Assembly: GCF_014196615.1 (NCBI RefSeq)
Contig: NZ_JACIDY010000001.1
Location: 372,001 to 436,000, forward strand
DNA length: 64,000 nt
Source of the DNA: Novosphingobium fluoreni
Lineage (GTDB): Bacteria; Pseudomonadota; Alphaproteobacteria; Sphingomonadales; Sphingomonadaceae
Direction of reading: 5' to 3'
Part shown: piece after piece, positions 56,475-64,000 of the stretch
Numbering within the stretch: the stretch's first letter is position 1
Layout of the letters: the number at the start of each line of letters is the position of its first letter
The notes under the pieces: model-generated
Databases searched by the model: none
Told to the model about the DNA's origin: nothing
Seen by the model: the letters and a program-made list of their open reading frames with translations, nothing else
Translations under genes and position numbers: made by a program

Positions 56475-57770
56475 TCACCCCCGCGCGGGTAATCGGCGGC
56501 GAGCCAGCAGATCGGCCCACAGCCAGCCACTCGCCATGCATACGAACGGCATGACCGGGTAGTGGAACCGCGATTGGCCGAAGATGATCACCGCCACCAG
56601 CGTGGGATAGGCCGCCACGCCCCAGGGCAGCAGCCACCAGTCGATCCAGCGCTCACCCACAGCGCGCCGCCGCCGGGTTATGACCACAAGCGCGGCCATG
56701 AAGCTTAGCATCAGCAGCGCGTAATAGGCCTGGTTGGCGATGCGCACGACCCGGTAGAGCGGCCCATACGCGGCGTAGGACGGCGCGCCCGCCTGATAGG
56801 CCCACTCAGCCTCGCCATCGGGCAGCCACAGCAGCGCCAGCTTGCGCGGGGCGAGGGCGATGAAGCGGGCGGGGTTGGCGGCGATCCAGGCCGATCCCAG
56901 GCGCTTGGCCTCGGCATCGCGGGCCGCTTCGGTCAAGTCGGTGCGCGCCATCAGCGCGGTAAAGGCGCGCCCGTCTTCCGCGTAGCCTCCGGTCGCATCG
57001 TCGCTATTGCCGATCAGCAGGTTGAAGCCGCCGTTGGTCGAAACCGCGATCCAACTGCCCAGCTGCGCATGGTTACGCACGGCCCAGGGCAAGACCACCA
57101 GCGCGGCGCAGGCCAGCACCAGCAGGCCCCGTCCGACCACGATCGGCAGGCGGCGCCATACGTGTGCGGCGCGCAACCACTCGATCGCGAACAGCACCGG
57201 AATCACCACGATCGTCTGGGCTTTCACCAGACTGGCAAAGCCGAACACCAGCCCTGCGCCCACCAGCCACAGGGCCGAACGCCGCGCCACCACCAGCCAG
57301 CAGCCCAGCAGCAACAGCATGGTGTAGAACGATTCGGTCAGCGCCAGCGGGACGTAGGCGATCGCATTGGGATAGACCGCGAAAAGCAGCAGCCCCAGCC
57401 GCGCACCGGCCTCGCTGCCGAACAGCCGCCGGCCCAGCAGCAGGATCAGCAACCCGCTGACGATCGCGCTCGCCAGGTTGAACAGGCCGACGGCCAGCAG
57501 CGAAGGGCCGGTGAGCCGGAACAACGCCGATAGCGCCATCGGCCACCCGGCGGGCCAGAAGGCGGTGGGCTGCCCCGCATTGTCCAGATAGCCATGGCCA
57601 GCAGCCAGGCCGATCGCACGCAGGAGATACCACTCCGCATCGGATGTGGGGGCCACCGGGATCAGCAGCATGGCCAGTCGCAAGCCGACGAACGCCGCCC
57701 AGATCATCCATAGTGCGCGGGGGCTGGCGGCGAACCTGTCCAGAGCCGCGGCCCTTGCAGAACTCATCAT
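56475..57770 (-). CDS. Membrane glycosyltransferase, PMT/GT39-like
   Basis: The 431-residue protein has about ten hydrophobic helices and the GT-C fold features of the PMT_2/ArnT group: an acidic motif in the first periplasmic loop (PTSDAEWYLLRAIGLA), GQPTAFWPAGWPM, and ESFYTMLLLLG. It would transfer a sugar from a polyprenyl carrier to lipid A, protein or polysaccharide. There is no nearby glycan cluster to suggest the substrate. Two adjacent ATGs could start it. Confidence 0.8.
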   Translation of the reverse strand: MMSSARAAALDRFAASPRALWMIWAAFVGLRLAMLLIPVAPTSDAEWYLLRAIGLAAGHGYLDNAGQPTAFWPAGWPMALSALFRLTGPSLLAVGLFNLASAIVSGLLILLLGRRLFGSEAGARLGLLLFAVYPNAIAYVPLALTESFYTMLLLLGCWLVVARRSALWLVGAGLVFGFASLVKAQTIVVIPVLFAIEWLRAAHVWRRLPIVVGRGLLVLACAALVVLPWAVRNHAQLGSWIAVSTNGGFNLLIGNSDDATGGYAEDGRAFTALMARTDLTEAARDAEAKRLGSAWIAANPARFIALAPRKLALLWLPDGEAEWAYQAGAPSYAAYGPLYRVVRIANQAYYALLMLSFMAALVVITRRRRAVGERWIDWWLLPWGVAAYPTLVAVIIFGQSRFHYPVMPFVCMASGWLWADLLARRRLPARG

Positions 57771-57890
57771 GGCTGTCCCGAAAATTGCTCCGGAGCGACC
57801 TAGACGGTGCCGCTTAAGATCGGATTGATGCCGAAGGCGCTGACGGCCCAGCCCTTGCGACGGCCGCGCGCCATCGCCACAACTTGTGGC

Positions 57891-58637
57891 ATGACCGATG
57901 CTTCCTTTCACGTGATGCCCGATGGCCGCCGGATCGCCTACCGCTTCACGCCGGGCGAGGGGCCGACGGTGGTTTTCTTGCCGGGCTACAAGTCCGACAT
58001 GGCCGGCGGCAAGGCGACTGCCGTGTTCGATGCCGCGCAGGCGCAGGGCCGGGCGGCGCTGTTGCTGGATTACTCCGGCTGCGGCGAAAGTTCCGGCGCG
58101 TTCGCCGATGGCACGCTCTCGATATGGCGGGACGAAGTGCTGGCGCTGATCGCCGCGCATTGCCCCGGGCCGGTGGTGCTGGTCGGCTCCTCTATGGGGG
58201 GCTGGCTGATGCTGCTGGTGGCGCTGGCTCTGCCGGCCGGGCAAGTCGCCGGACTGGTCGGCATCGCCGCCGCGCCGGACTTTACCGATTGGGGAACGTC
58301 CGCGGAGGATCAGGCCAAGCTCGCCGCGAGTGAAACGGTGTGGGAAGACAATCCCTACGGCCCCGAACCCACGCCGACCCACCCCGGTTTCTGGGCCGAT
58401 GGCCAGGCGCAATTGCTGCTGGAGGATGAGGTCGCGCTGGAATGCCCGGTGCGGTTGCTGCACGGCCAGGCCGACCCCGATGTGCCGTGGGAGATCGCCT
58501 TGCGCCTGGCTGAAGTTCTGCGTTCAGATGCAGTGCAGGTCACGCTGATCAAGGACGGCGATCATCGCCTTTCGCGCCCGGCCGATATCGCGCTGTTGCT
58601 GGCGGCCGTGGCGGAACTCGCCGGCTGGACGCGCTGA
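57891..58637 (+). CDS. Alpha/beta hydrolase
   Basis: The 248-residue enzyme has the serine-hydrolase triad: nucleophile in VLVGSSMGGWLM, Asp in HGQADPDVPWE and His in IKDGDHRLSRP. The FLPGYKSDMAGGKA opening resembles ABHD10-type thioesterases. Substrate unknown. The ATG chosen gives a normal length; a longer reading upstream is poor in family resemblance. A TPR gene follows 18 bases later. Confidence 0.88.
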   Translation: MTDASFHVMPDGRRIAYRFTPGEGPTVVFLPGYKSDMAGGKATAVFDAAQAQGRAALLLDYSGCGESSGAFADGTLSIWRDEVLALIAAHCPGPVVLVGSSMGGWLMLLVALALPAGQVAGLVGIAAAPDFTDWGTSAEDQAKLAASETVWEDNPYGPEPTPTHPGFWADGQAQLLLEDEVALECPVRLLHGQADPDVPWEIALRLAEVLRSDAVQVTLIKDGDHRLSRPADIALLLAAVAELAGWTR

Positions 58638-58655
58638 GGCCATTCGGAGACTCCC

Positions 58656-59504
58656 ATGCTGATGCTGCTCCTTCCTGTCCTGCAATATGGCGCCTCGGTC
58701 ACCGCGCTGCCGCCCGAGATCCTCGATCGCAAGGCGATGGAGGCCAAGCGTGAGGCGCGGCAGAGCGCAGCCATGGCCAGCGGTCCGATAATTCCGCCGG
58801 GCCAGGCCGCCGGTTGCGTGGATGACATGGCCGCCAATCCCGCCGCCGGCGCGGTCGCGGCGCAGAATGCGCTGGATCGCGCCAAGGGTGAGGAGCGGGT
58901 TCGCGCCGGGTTGTGCCTGGGCGTGGCGCTGGGGGCGCAGGAGCGCTGGGGCGAAGCGCAGACCGCCTTTCTGCGGGCGCGCGATGCCGTGGCTCCGGCG
59001 GACAACGCCAGCCGCGCGCGTCTGGGAGCGATGGCGGGCAATGCCGCGCTGGCGGGCGGGCAGGCGGAAACGGCGCTGACCATTCTCGATACCGCGCAAA
59101 CTGCTGCGAAAACCGCGAGCGATACCGATCTGCTCGGTTCGATCGTGCTGGACCGTGCTCGCGCCTTGGTGGCGCTGGGCCAGACCGCGCAAGCCAGCGC
59201 CGCACTGGCGGAGGCACGCACCGCCACGCCGGACAACGCGCAGGCCTGGCTGCTCTCGGCCACGCTTTCCCGGCGCGAGAAGAACTTTACCGAGGCGCAG
59301 ACCCAGATCGAACGCGCGGCGCAAATCAGTCCGCGCGATGCCGAGATCGGCTTGGAGGCGGGTGTGATCGCGATCCTTTCCGGCCGGGATGCGGCGGCGC
59401 GAAAGAGCTGGCAATCGGTGATCGCCACCGCGCCGGACAGCGATTCGGCCAAGACGGCCAAGGGCTACCTCGCCCAACTGGATAACGGAGGCGCAAAGCC
59501 ATGA
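58656..59504 (+). CDS. Exported TPR-repeat protein
   Basis: The 282-residue product starts with a short hydrophobic segment ([17 protein letters not shown]) and then has a helical repeat pattern of the tetratricopeptide type (for example [21 protein letters not shown] and [22 protein letters not shown], about 190-265). TPRs mediate protein binding. Two cysteines (GCVDDM, GLCLGV) lie in the mature part. The stop overlaps the start of the flavin monooxygenase-like gene (ATGA), so the two are coupled. Confidence 0.75.
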   Translation: MLMLLLPVLQYGASVTALPPEILDRKAMEAKREARQSAAMASGPIIPPGQAAGCVDDMAANPAAGAVAAQNALDRAKGEERVRAGLCLGVALGAQERWGEAQTAFLRARDAVAPADNASRARLGAMAGNAALAGGQAETALTILDTAQTAAKTASDTDLLGSIVLDRARALVALGQTAQASAALAEARTATPDNAQAWLLSATLSRREKNFTEAQTQIERAAQISPRDAEIGLEAGVIAILSGRDAAARKSWQSVIATAPDSDSAKTAKGYLAQLDNGGAKP

Positions 59505-60490
59505 TACCTCTTTCGGTCCTCGATCTCGTTCCGGTGCGCGAAGGCGGCTCCGTGGCGGAATCCATCGCGGAATCAGCCAAGACCGCGCAAGCGGCGGAGC
59601 GGGCCGGCTACAACCGGTACTGGGTGGCAGAGCACCACGGCATGGACGGAATCGCCGGGGGCGCGACCTCGGTCGTGCTGGCCCATATCGGCAATGCCAC
59701 TTCCACTATCCGCCTGGGCGCGGGCGGGATCATGCTGCCCAACCACAATCCCTATGTGATCGCCGAGCAGTTCGGCACGCTGGACGCGATGTTCCCCGGC
59801 CGCGTGGACCTGGGCCTCGGCCGCGCGCCGGGAGCCGATGGGCGGCTGGCCTACGCCTTGCGCAAGGATATCCGCCAAGCGTCCGAAGCATTTCCGCAGG
59901 ACGTGGTGGAGCTGCGTGCGCGTTTTGCCGGCCAGGCGGTTCATGGCGTGTCGGCTCCGCAGGCCAGTGGCGCAGCGGTGGAAATGTGGATCCTGGGCTC
60001 CAGCTTGTTCGGCGCGCAGCTGGCGGCGATGCTGGGCCTGCCTTACGCCTTCGCCTCGCACTTCGCCCCGGCGCAGCTGGATCAGGCGGCGTACGTCTAT
60101 CGCGATCGCTTCGAGCCTTCGGAGACGCTGGACAAGCCGTACTTCATGGCGGCGATCAATGTCCTTGCCGCCGAAACCGACGAGGAGGCGTGGTATCTGG
60201 CTTCCACGAACGACCAGTCTTTCGTGGCGCTGCGCTCCGGCTCGCCGGGACGGGCCAAGCCGCCGATCCGGGGCTATCGCGATACCCTGCCGCCGCAATC
60301 ATTGGCGTTGCTGGACCAGATGCGCTCGGTCAGCGCGATCGGATCGCCCGAAACCGTGCGGCGCGAAATCGACGCTTTCGTGCGGCGAACCGGCGCTGAT
60401 GAGCTGATCCTGTCCGGCTCCACATACGATCCGGCGGCGATGCGTCGATCGCTGGAATTGACTATGGACGCGGTGAAAGAGCCCGCCTGA
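59501..60490 (+). CDS. LLM-class flavin-dependent oxidoreductase (luciferase-like)
   Basis: The 329-residue TIM-barrel protein has the YhbW/MsnO8-type LLM signature: [56 protein letters not shown], and [14 protein letters not shown]. It would use reduced flavin and oxygen to oxidise an unidentified substrate. It sits directly after the TPR gene with a four-base overlap. Confidence 0.9.
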   Translation: MIPLSVLDLVPVREGGSVAESIAESAKTAQAAERAGYNRYWVAEHHGMDGIAGGATSVVLAHIGNATSTIRLGAGGIMLPNHNPYVIAEQFGTLDAMFPGRVDLGLGRAPGADGRLAYALRKDIRQASEAFPQDVVELRARFAGQAVHGVSAPQASGAAVEMWILGSSLFGAQLAAMLGLPYAFASHFAPAQLDQAAYVYRDRFEPSETLDKPYFMAAINVLAAETDEEAWYLASTNDQSFVALRSGSPGRAKPPIRGYRDTLPPQSLALLDQMRSVSAIGSPETVRREIDAFVRRTGADELILSGSTYDPAAMRRSLELTMDAVKEPA

Positions 60491-60568
60491 CGGTGTAAAA
60501 CAAGGCTTATTGCCGAAAGCTGACGGTCAGGATCACGAAGTTCCACGCAACAGGCATTGACGGACGGA

Positions 60569-61819
60569 ATGTTTTCCACGAATTCCGCCGTCATGGATAA
60601 AGCAGATGTCGTCATCGTGGGAGCAGGGCATGCGGGCGCACAGGCCGCCATTGCCCTTCGGCAGAACGGGTTCACCGGCACCGTCATGGTGATCGGTCGC
60701 GAGCCGGAATATCCGTACGAGCGGCCGCCGCTCTCAAAGGAATACTTCGCGCGAGAGAAGACGTTCGACCGGCTGTACATCCGCCCGGTCACGTTCTGGG
60801 CGGACAAGGAAATCCACTTCGAACTGGGCGTGGAAGTCACCAAGGTCGATCCGGCCGCGCACGAGCTGACTCTCTCGAACGGCCAGACGCTGGGCTATGG
60901 CAAGTTGATCTGGGCCGCGGGTGGCGATGCGCGCCGCCTGTCATGCTCGGGTGCGGAACTGGCCGGCGTCCATGCCGTGCGAACCCGCCAGGATTGCGAC
61001 ATGCTGATGGCCGAAGTCGACGCGGGAACGGACCGCATCGTTGTGATCGGCGGCGGCTACATCGGGCTTGAGGCGGCGGCCGTGCTGACCAAGCTGGGAT
61101 GCCACGTCACGCTGCTGGAAGCGCTGCCGCGCGTGCTGGCGCGGGTCGCGGGGGAAGAGCTTTCGGCCTTCTACCAGAAGGAACACCGCGATCACGGCGT
61201 CGATCTGCGCACCGGCGTCGCGGTGGACTGCATCGTAGGTGATGGTCACAAGGTCACCGGCGTGAAGCTGGCGGATGGCGAAGTGCTGCCCGCGCAGGCG
61301 GTGATCGTGGGCATCGGCATCGTGCCCGCCGTCGGCCCGCTGATCCTGGCCGGCGCGACCGGCGCCAACGGCGTGGACGTGGACGAATACTGCCGCACCT
61401 CCTTGCCGGACGTCTATGCGATCGGCGATTGCGCCGCCTTCGCTTGTGACTTTGCCGGCGGCACGGTGATGCGCGTGGAATCGGTGCAGAACGCCAACGA
61501 CATGGCCACCTGCGTCGCCAAGGCGATCTGCGGCGATGAAAAGCCCTACAAGGCGTTTCCGTGGTTCTGGTCCAACCAGTATGACCTGCGCCTGCAGACC
61601 GCCGGCATCAACGTCGGCTTCGACAAGGTGGTGGTGCGCGGCAATCCGGACGATCGCTCTTTCAGCGTGGTCTATCTGAAGGAAGGCCGCGTCCTGGCGC
61701 TGGACTGCGTGAACGCAGTGAAGGACTACGTGCAAGGCCGCAAGCTGGTGGAGAACGGCGCGAAGCCCGACATCACCGAGCTGGCGGATAAGGACAAGCC
61801 GCTCAAAGAACTCGCCTGA
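60569..61819 (+). CDS. FAD-dependent ferredoxin/rubredoxin reductase
   Basis: The 416-residue pyridine nucleotide-disulphide-type reductase has an FAD-binding [33 protein letters not shown], a NAD-binding [17 protein letters not shown] and VYAIGDCAA, and a C-terminal Reductase_C domain with [13 protein letters not shown]. Relatives in Novosphingobium pass electrons from NADH to ferredoxins of cytochrome P450 or dioxygenase systems. No P450 or ferredoxin gene is adjacent; the FdxA and the 2Fe-2S protein in this window are possible partners only by speculation. The start is uncertain: ATGs at 60569 and 60593 are both possible. Confidence 0.9.
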   Translation: MFSTNSAVMDKADVVIVGAGHAGAQAAIALRQNGFTGTVMVIGREPEYPYERPPLSKEYFAREKTFDRLYIRPVTFWADKEIHFELGVEVTKVDPAAHELTLSNGQTLGYGKLIWAAGGDARRLSCSGAELAGVHAVRTRQDCDMLMAEVDAGTDRIVVIGGGYIGLEAAAVLTKLGCHVTLLEALPRVLARVAGEELSAFYQKEHRDHGVDLRTGVAVDCIVGDGHKVTGVKLADGEVLPAQAVIVGIGIVPAVGPLILAGATGANGVDVDEYCRTSLPDVYAIGDCAAFACDFAGGTVMRVESVQNANDMATCVAKAICGDEKPYKAFPWFWSNQYDLRLQTAGINVGFDKVVVRGNPDDRSFSVVYLKEGRVLALDCVNAVKDYVQGRKLVENGAKPDITELADKDKPLKELA

Positions 61820-61821
61820 GA

Positions 61822-63132
61822 ATGACCGCGGGGGGCGTGGTGGCCGAAGGCGGGCTGGGCGCGTATCGCCGCCATGCCCGCGTGCTGGTGGCCAGCCTGG
61901 TGGGCACCGCCGTCGAATTCTACGATTTCTACATCTACGCCACGGCGGCGGCGCTGGTGTTCGGCCCGCTGTTCTTCCCGGCCGAGTCCGCCTCGGTGCA
62001 GCAACTGGCCGCGTACGCCAGCTTCGGCATCGCCTTTGTCGCGCGGCCGCTGGGCGCGGCGCTGTTCGGCCATTTCGGCGATCGGATCGGGCGCAAGTCC
62101 ACGCTCGTCGCATCGCTGCTGCTGATGGGCGGGGCGACCGTGCTGATCGGCGTGCTGCCCACGTATCAGAGCGTCGGCTGGTATGCCCCGCTGCTGCTGT
62201 GCCTGCTGCGTTTCGGGCAGGGGCTGGGACTGGGCGGCGAATGGGGCGGCGCGGCGCTGCTGGCGGTGGAGAACGCCCCGCCGGGTTGGCGCGCCCGCTT
62301 CGGCATGGCGCCGCAGCTGGGTGCGCCGGTCGGCTTCCTGGCGGCGAACGGACTGTTCCTGATCCTGAGCAGCGTGATGAGCGAGGCGGACTTCCTGGCC
62401 TGGGGCTGGCGACTGCCGTTCCTGCTCAGCTCGGTACTGGTGGGACTGGGGCTATGGATCCGCTTCCGCCTGGCCGATACGCCCGCTGTCGTCGCCATCG
62501 AGCATGACCGGCCCGCCGCCATCCCCTTCGTAGAGCTGCTGCGCACCCACTTGCGGGCGACGGTGGCGGGCACTTTTGCCGTCGTCGTGTGCTTTGCGAT
62601 CTATTACCTCACCACCGCGTTCGCGCTGGGTTATGGCACCACCGAGCTGGGCTATGACAAGCGCGATTTCCTGAGCGTGCAGCTGTTTGCGATCCTGTTC
62701 ATGGCGATCGGCATCGTCGTGGCCGGATATGCCGCCGATCGGTGGACTTCACGCGCGGTGCTGATCGTGGGCAGCGTGATCGCGATCGCCATCGGGTTGG
62801 CCATGGGCCCGATGTTTGGGGCCGGATCGCTGGGCGTCGTGGCGCTGTTCCTGTGCCTGGGGCTGTTCACCATGGGCCTGGTCTATGGCCCGCTCGCCTC
62901 GCTGTTGCCGCAGCTGTTCCCCGCCCCGGTGCGCTATACCGGGGTGTCGATCGCCTTCAACGTCGGCGGCATCCTGGGCGGCGGCTTCGCGCCCGGCGTG
63001 GCGCAGACATTGGCGGACAAGGGCGGACTGGCCTTCGTCGGCCTCTACATTTCGGGCGCCGCGGTGCTGACGCTGATCGCGCTATTGTCTGTTTCCCCGA
63101 AGACCGAGCGGGAATTTCAGGTCCAGGCCTGA
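61822..63132 (+). CDS. MFS transporter, metabolite:H+ symporter (MHS) type
   Basis: The 436-residue permease has 12 predicted membrane helices and the MHS family motif RPLGAALFGHFGDRIGRK between helices 2 and 3, plus GLGLGGEWGGAALLAVENAP. Relatives carry citrate, alpha-ketoglutarate, proline or shikimate. It begins 2 bases after the ferredoxin reductase stop, so the two are co-transcribed, which may link uptake of a compound with its oxidation. Confidence 0.9.
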   Translation: MTAGGVVAEGGLGAYRRHARVLVASLVGTAVEFYDFYIYATAAALVFGPLFFPAESASVQQLAAYASFGIAFVARPLGAALFGHFGDRIGRKSTLVASLLLMGGATVLIGVLPTYQSVGWYAPLLLCLLRFGQGLGLGGEWGGAALLAVENAPPGWRARFGMAPQLGAPVGFLAANGLFLILSSVMSEADFLAWGWRLPFLLSSVLVGLGLWIRFRLADTPAVVAIEHDRPAAIPFVELLRTHLRATVAGTFAVVVCFAIYYLTTAFALGYGTTELGYDKRDFLSVQLFAILFMAIGIVVAGYAADRWTSRAVLIVGSVIAIAIGLAMGPMFGAGSLGVVALFLCLGLFTMGLVYGPLASLLPQLFPAPVRYTGVSIAFNVGGILGGGFAPGVAQTLADKGGLAFVGLYISGAAVLTLIALLSVSPKTEREFQVQA

Positions 63133-63138
63133 ACCGGG

Positions 63139-64000
63139 TCAGGCCGGGGACGATGTGATGCGGCGAACCGCCCACCTAGCCGCATCCGCCACCACCGCGT
63201 CCGCATCCTCGCAAAGCGGCTGCACCTGCGCCAGCAGATCCTGCCGCCCGCTGTTTCCGGCGGCATAAAGACAATTGCGCACGAAGCGGTTGCGGCCGAT
63301 CCGCTTGATGGGTGAGCCGCTGAAAAGCGCGCGGAACCCCGCGTCGTCCAGCGTTAACAGGTCGCGCAATTCGGGCGCGGTCAGCTCGGCACGCGGGAGA
63401 TAGGCGCGGAACGATCGGGCCTCTCGCGCAAACTTGTTCCAGGGGCACACCGCCAGGCAATCGTCGCAGCCGTAGATGCGGTTGCCCAGCTTTTCGCGCA
63501 AATCCTGTGGCACCGGGCCCTTGTGCTCGATGGTGAGGTAGCTGATGCAGCGCCGCGCATCCAGGCGATAGGGCGCGGGGAACGCCTGCGTCGGGCAAGC
63601 GTCCTGGCAGGCGCTGCACGATCCGCACCGGTCCTGCCCCGGCGCATCCGGAGGCAGGTCCAGCGTCGTGTAGATCTCGCCCAGGAACAGCCATGAGCCA
63701 TGATCGCGGCTGACCAGATTCGTGTGCTTGCCCTGCCATCCCAGGCCCGCCGCCTGCGCCAGCGGCTTTTCCATGACCGGTGCGGTATCGGTGAAGACCT
63801 TCACGCCCGGATCGCCCATGCCGTGGCGCGGCGCCTGTGCCACCATCCAGCGGGCCAAGGCCTTCAGCGCCTTTTTCAGCGCGTCGTGGTAGTCCGCGCC
63901 TTGCGCATAAGCGGAAATCCGCGCGCGATCGGCATGGTCGGCCAGCTTCAGCGGATCGCCGGCGGGCGCATAACTCATGCCCAAGGCGATCACGCTGCGC
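63139..64000 (-). CDS. queG: Epoxyqueuosine reductase QueG (partial, N-terminus beyond the window)
   Basis: The visible 287 residues are the main part of QueG, the cobalamin- and Fe-S-dependent enzyme that makes queuosine in tRNA. The sequence enters at [12 protein letters not shown] and contains two [4Fe-4S] motifs, [16 protein letters not shown] and [13 protein letters not shown], and EIYTTLDLP. The first 50 or so residues lie to the right of the window; the reading frame runs off the edge with no stop. A C-terminal HEAT-like extension ([21 protein letters not shown]) is present. It converges on the MHS transporter with a 6-base gap. Confidence 0.93.
   Translation of the reverse strand, partial: RSVIALGMSYAPAGDPLKLADHADRARISAYAQGADYHDALKKALKALARWMVAQAPRHGMGDPGVKVFTDTAPVMEKPLAQAAGLGWQGKHTNLVSRDHGSWLFLGEIYTTLDLPPDAPGQDRCGSCSACQDACPTQAFPAPYRLDARRCISYLTIEHKGPVPQDLREKLGNRIYGCDDCLAVCPWNKFAREARSFRAYLPRAELTAPELRDLLTLDDAGFRALFSGSPIKRIGRNRFVRNCLYAAGNSGRQDLLAQVQPLCEDADAVVADAARWAVRRITSSPA

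Overview
This GC-rich, densely packed 64 kb window has the content of an alphaproteobacterial chromosome, most likely a member of the Sphingomonadales. The case for that rests on tandem UrcA-family genes, a PopZ-like protein beside TolC, a Xanthobacter/Novosphingobium-type ferredoxin reductase, CarD, and above all the arrangement DUF299 kinase / non-coding DNA / hemE / hemJ / rho, which marks the replication origin in Caulobacter and Rickettsia. I saw no insertion sequences, phage genes, CRISPR arrays, rRNA or tRNA genes. The species cannot be named from this sequence alone.

Layout. 1-6.2 kb: a small membrane protein, two UrcA proteins, a predicted metal-dependent hydrolase, a LytS/LytTR-type two-component pair and class I fumarase. 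6.3-9.5 kb: a PCMT-like protein, TolC, PopZ-like protein and a thioredoxin-fold 2Fe-2S ferredoxin. 9.5-15.6 kb: a C4-dicarboxylate module, dctBD facing away from dctA plus an outer-membrane porin, with tandem operators in the shared promoter region; DctD has lost the sigma-54 contact loop. 15.6-19.8 kb: CBS protein, ErpA, exonuclease III, SleB hydrolase, DUF1491, thioesterase, PtsN. 19.9-24.1 kb: a tightly overlapped leftward operon PPSR-maf-aroE-coaE-dnaQ-hpf(-ptsN). 24.1-24.5 kb: the probable oriC. 24.5-28.2 kb: hemE, hemJ, rho, TerC-like protein.

28.2-36 kb: quinone oxidoreductase, dienelactone hydrolase, DUF6489, then the classical mnmE-mnmG-rsmG-parA-parB cluster with three perfect parS sites. 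36-45.3 kb: glycine-zipper protein, fRMsr, PQQ-type sugar dehydrogenase, DUF815 ATPase, TsaC/Sua5, a lipoprotein, CarD, FdxA, an S4 protein and a SUV3-like helicase. 45.5-54.2 kb: M23 peptidase, hemB, fused MFS/spermidine synthase, gamma-carbonic anhydrase, agmatine deiminase, a bestrophin with a small membrane partner, and a SpeE-like protein translationally coupled to thrS. 56.4-64 kb: a PMT-type glycosyltransferase, alpha/beta hydrolase, TPR protein, luciferase-like monooxygenase, ferredoxin reductase, an MHS-type transporter and the 3' part of queG.

Together the window is an origin-proximal housekeeping domain: oriC, ParABS with its centromere sites 7-10 kb away, and the pole-organising PopZ candidate about 15 kb on the other side. 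The most unusual element is the dct module, where a DctD without a GAFTGA loop and with an altered Walker B motif lies beside two operator-like sites spaced 32 bp apart and close to the presumed dctA promoter, suggesting control that does not use sigma-54.
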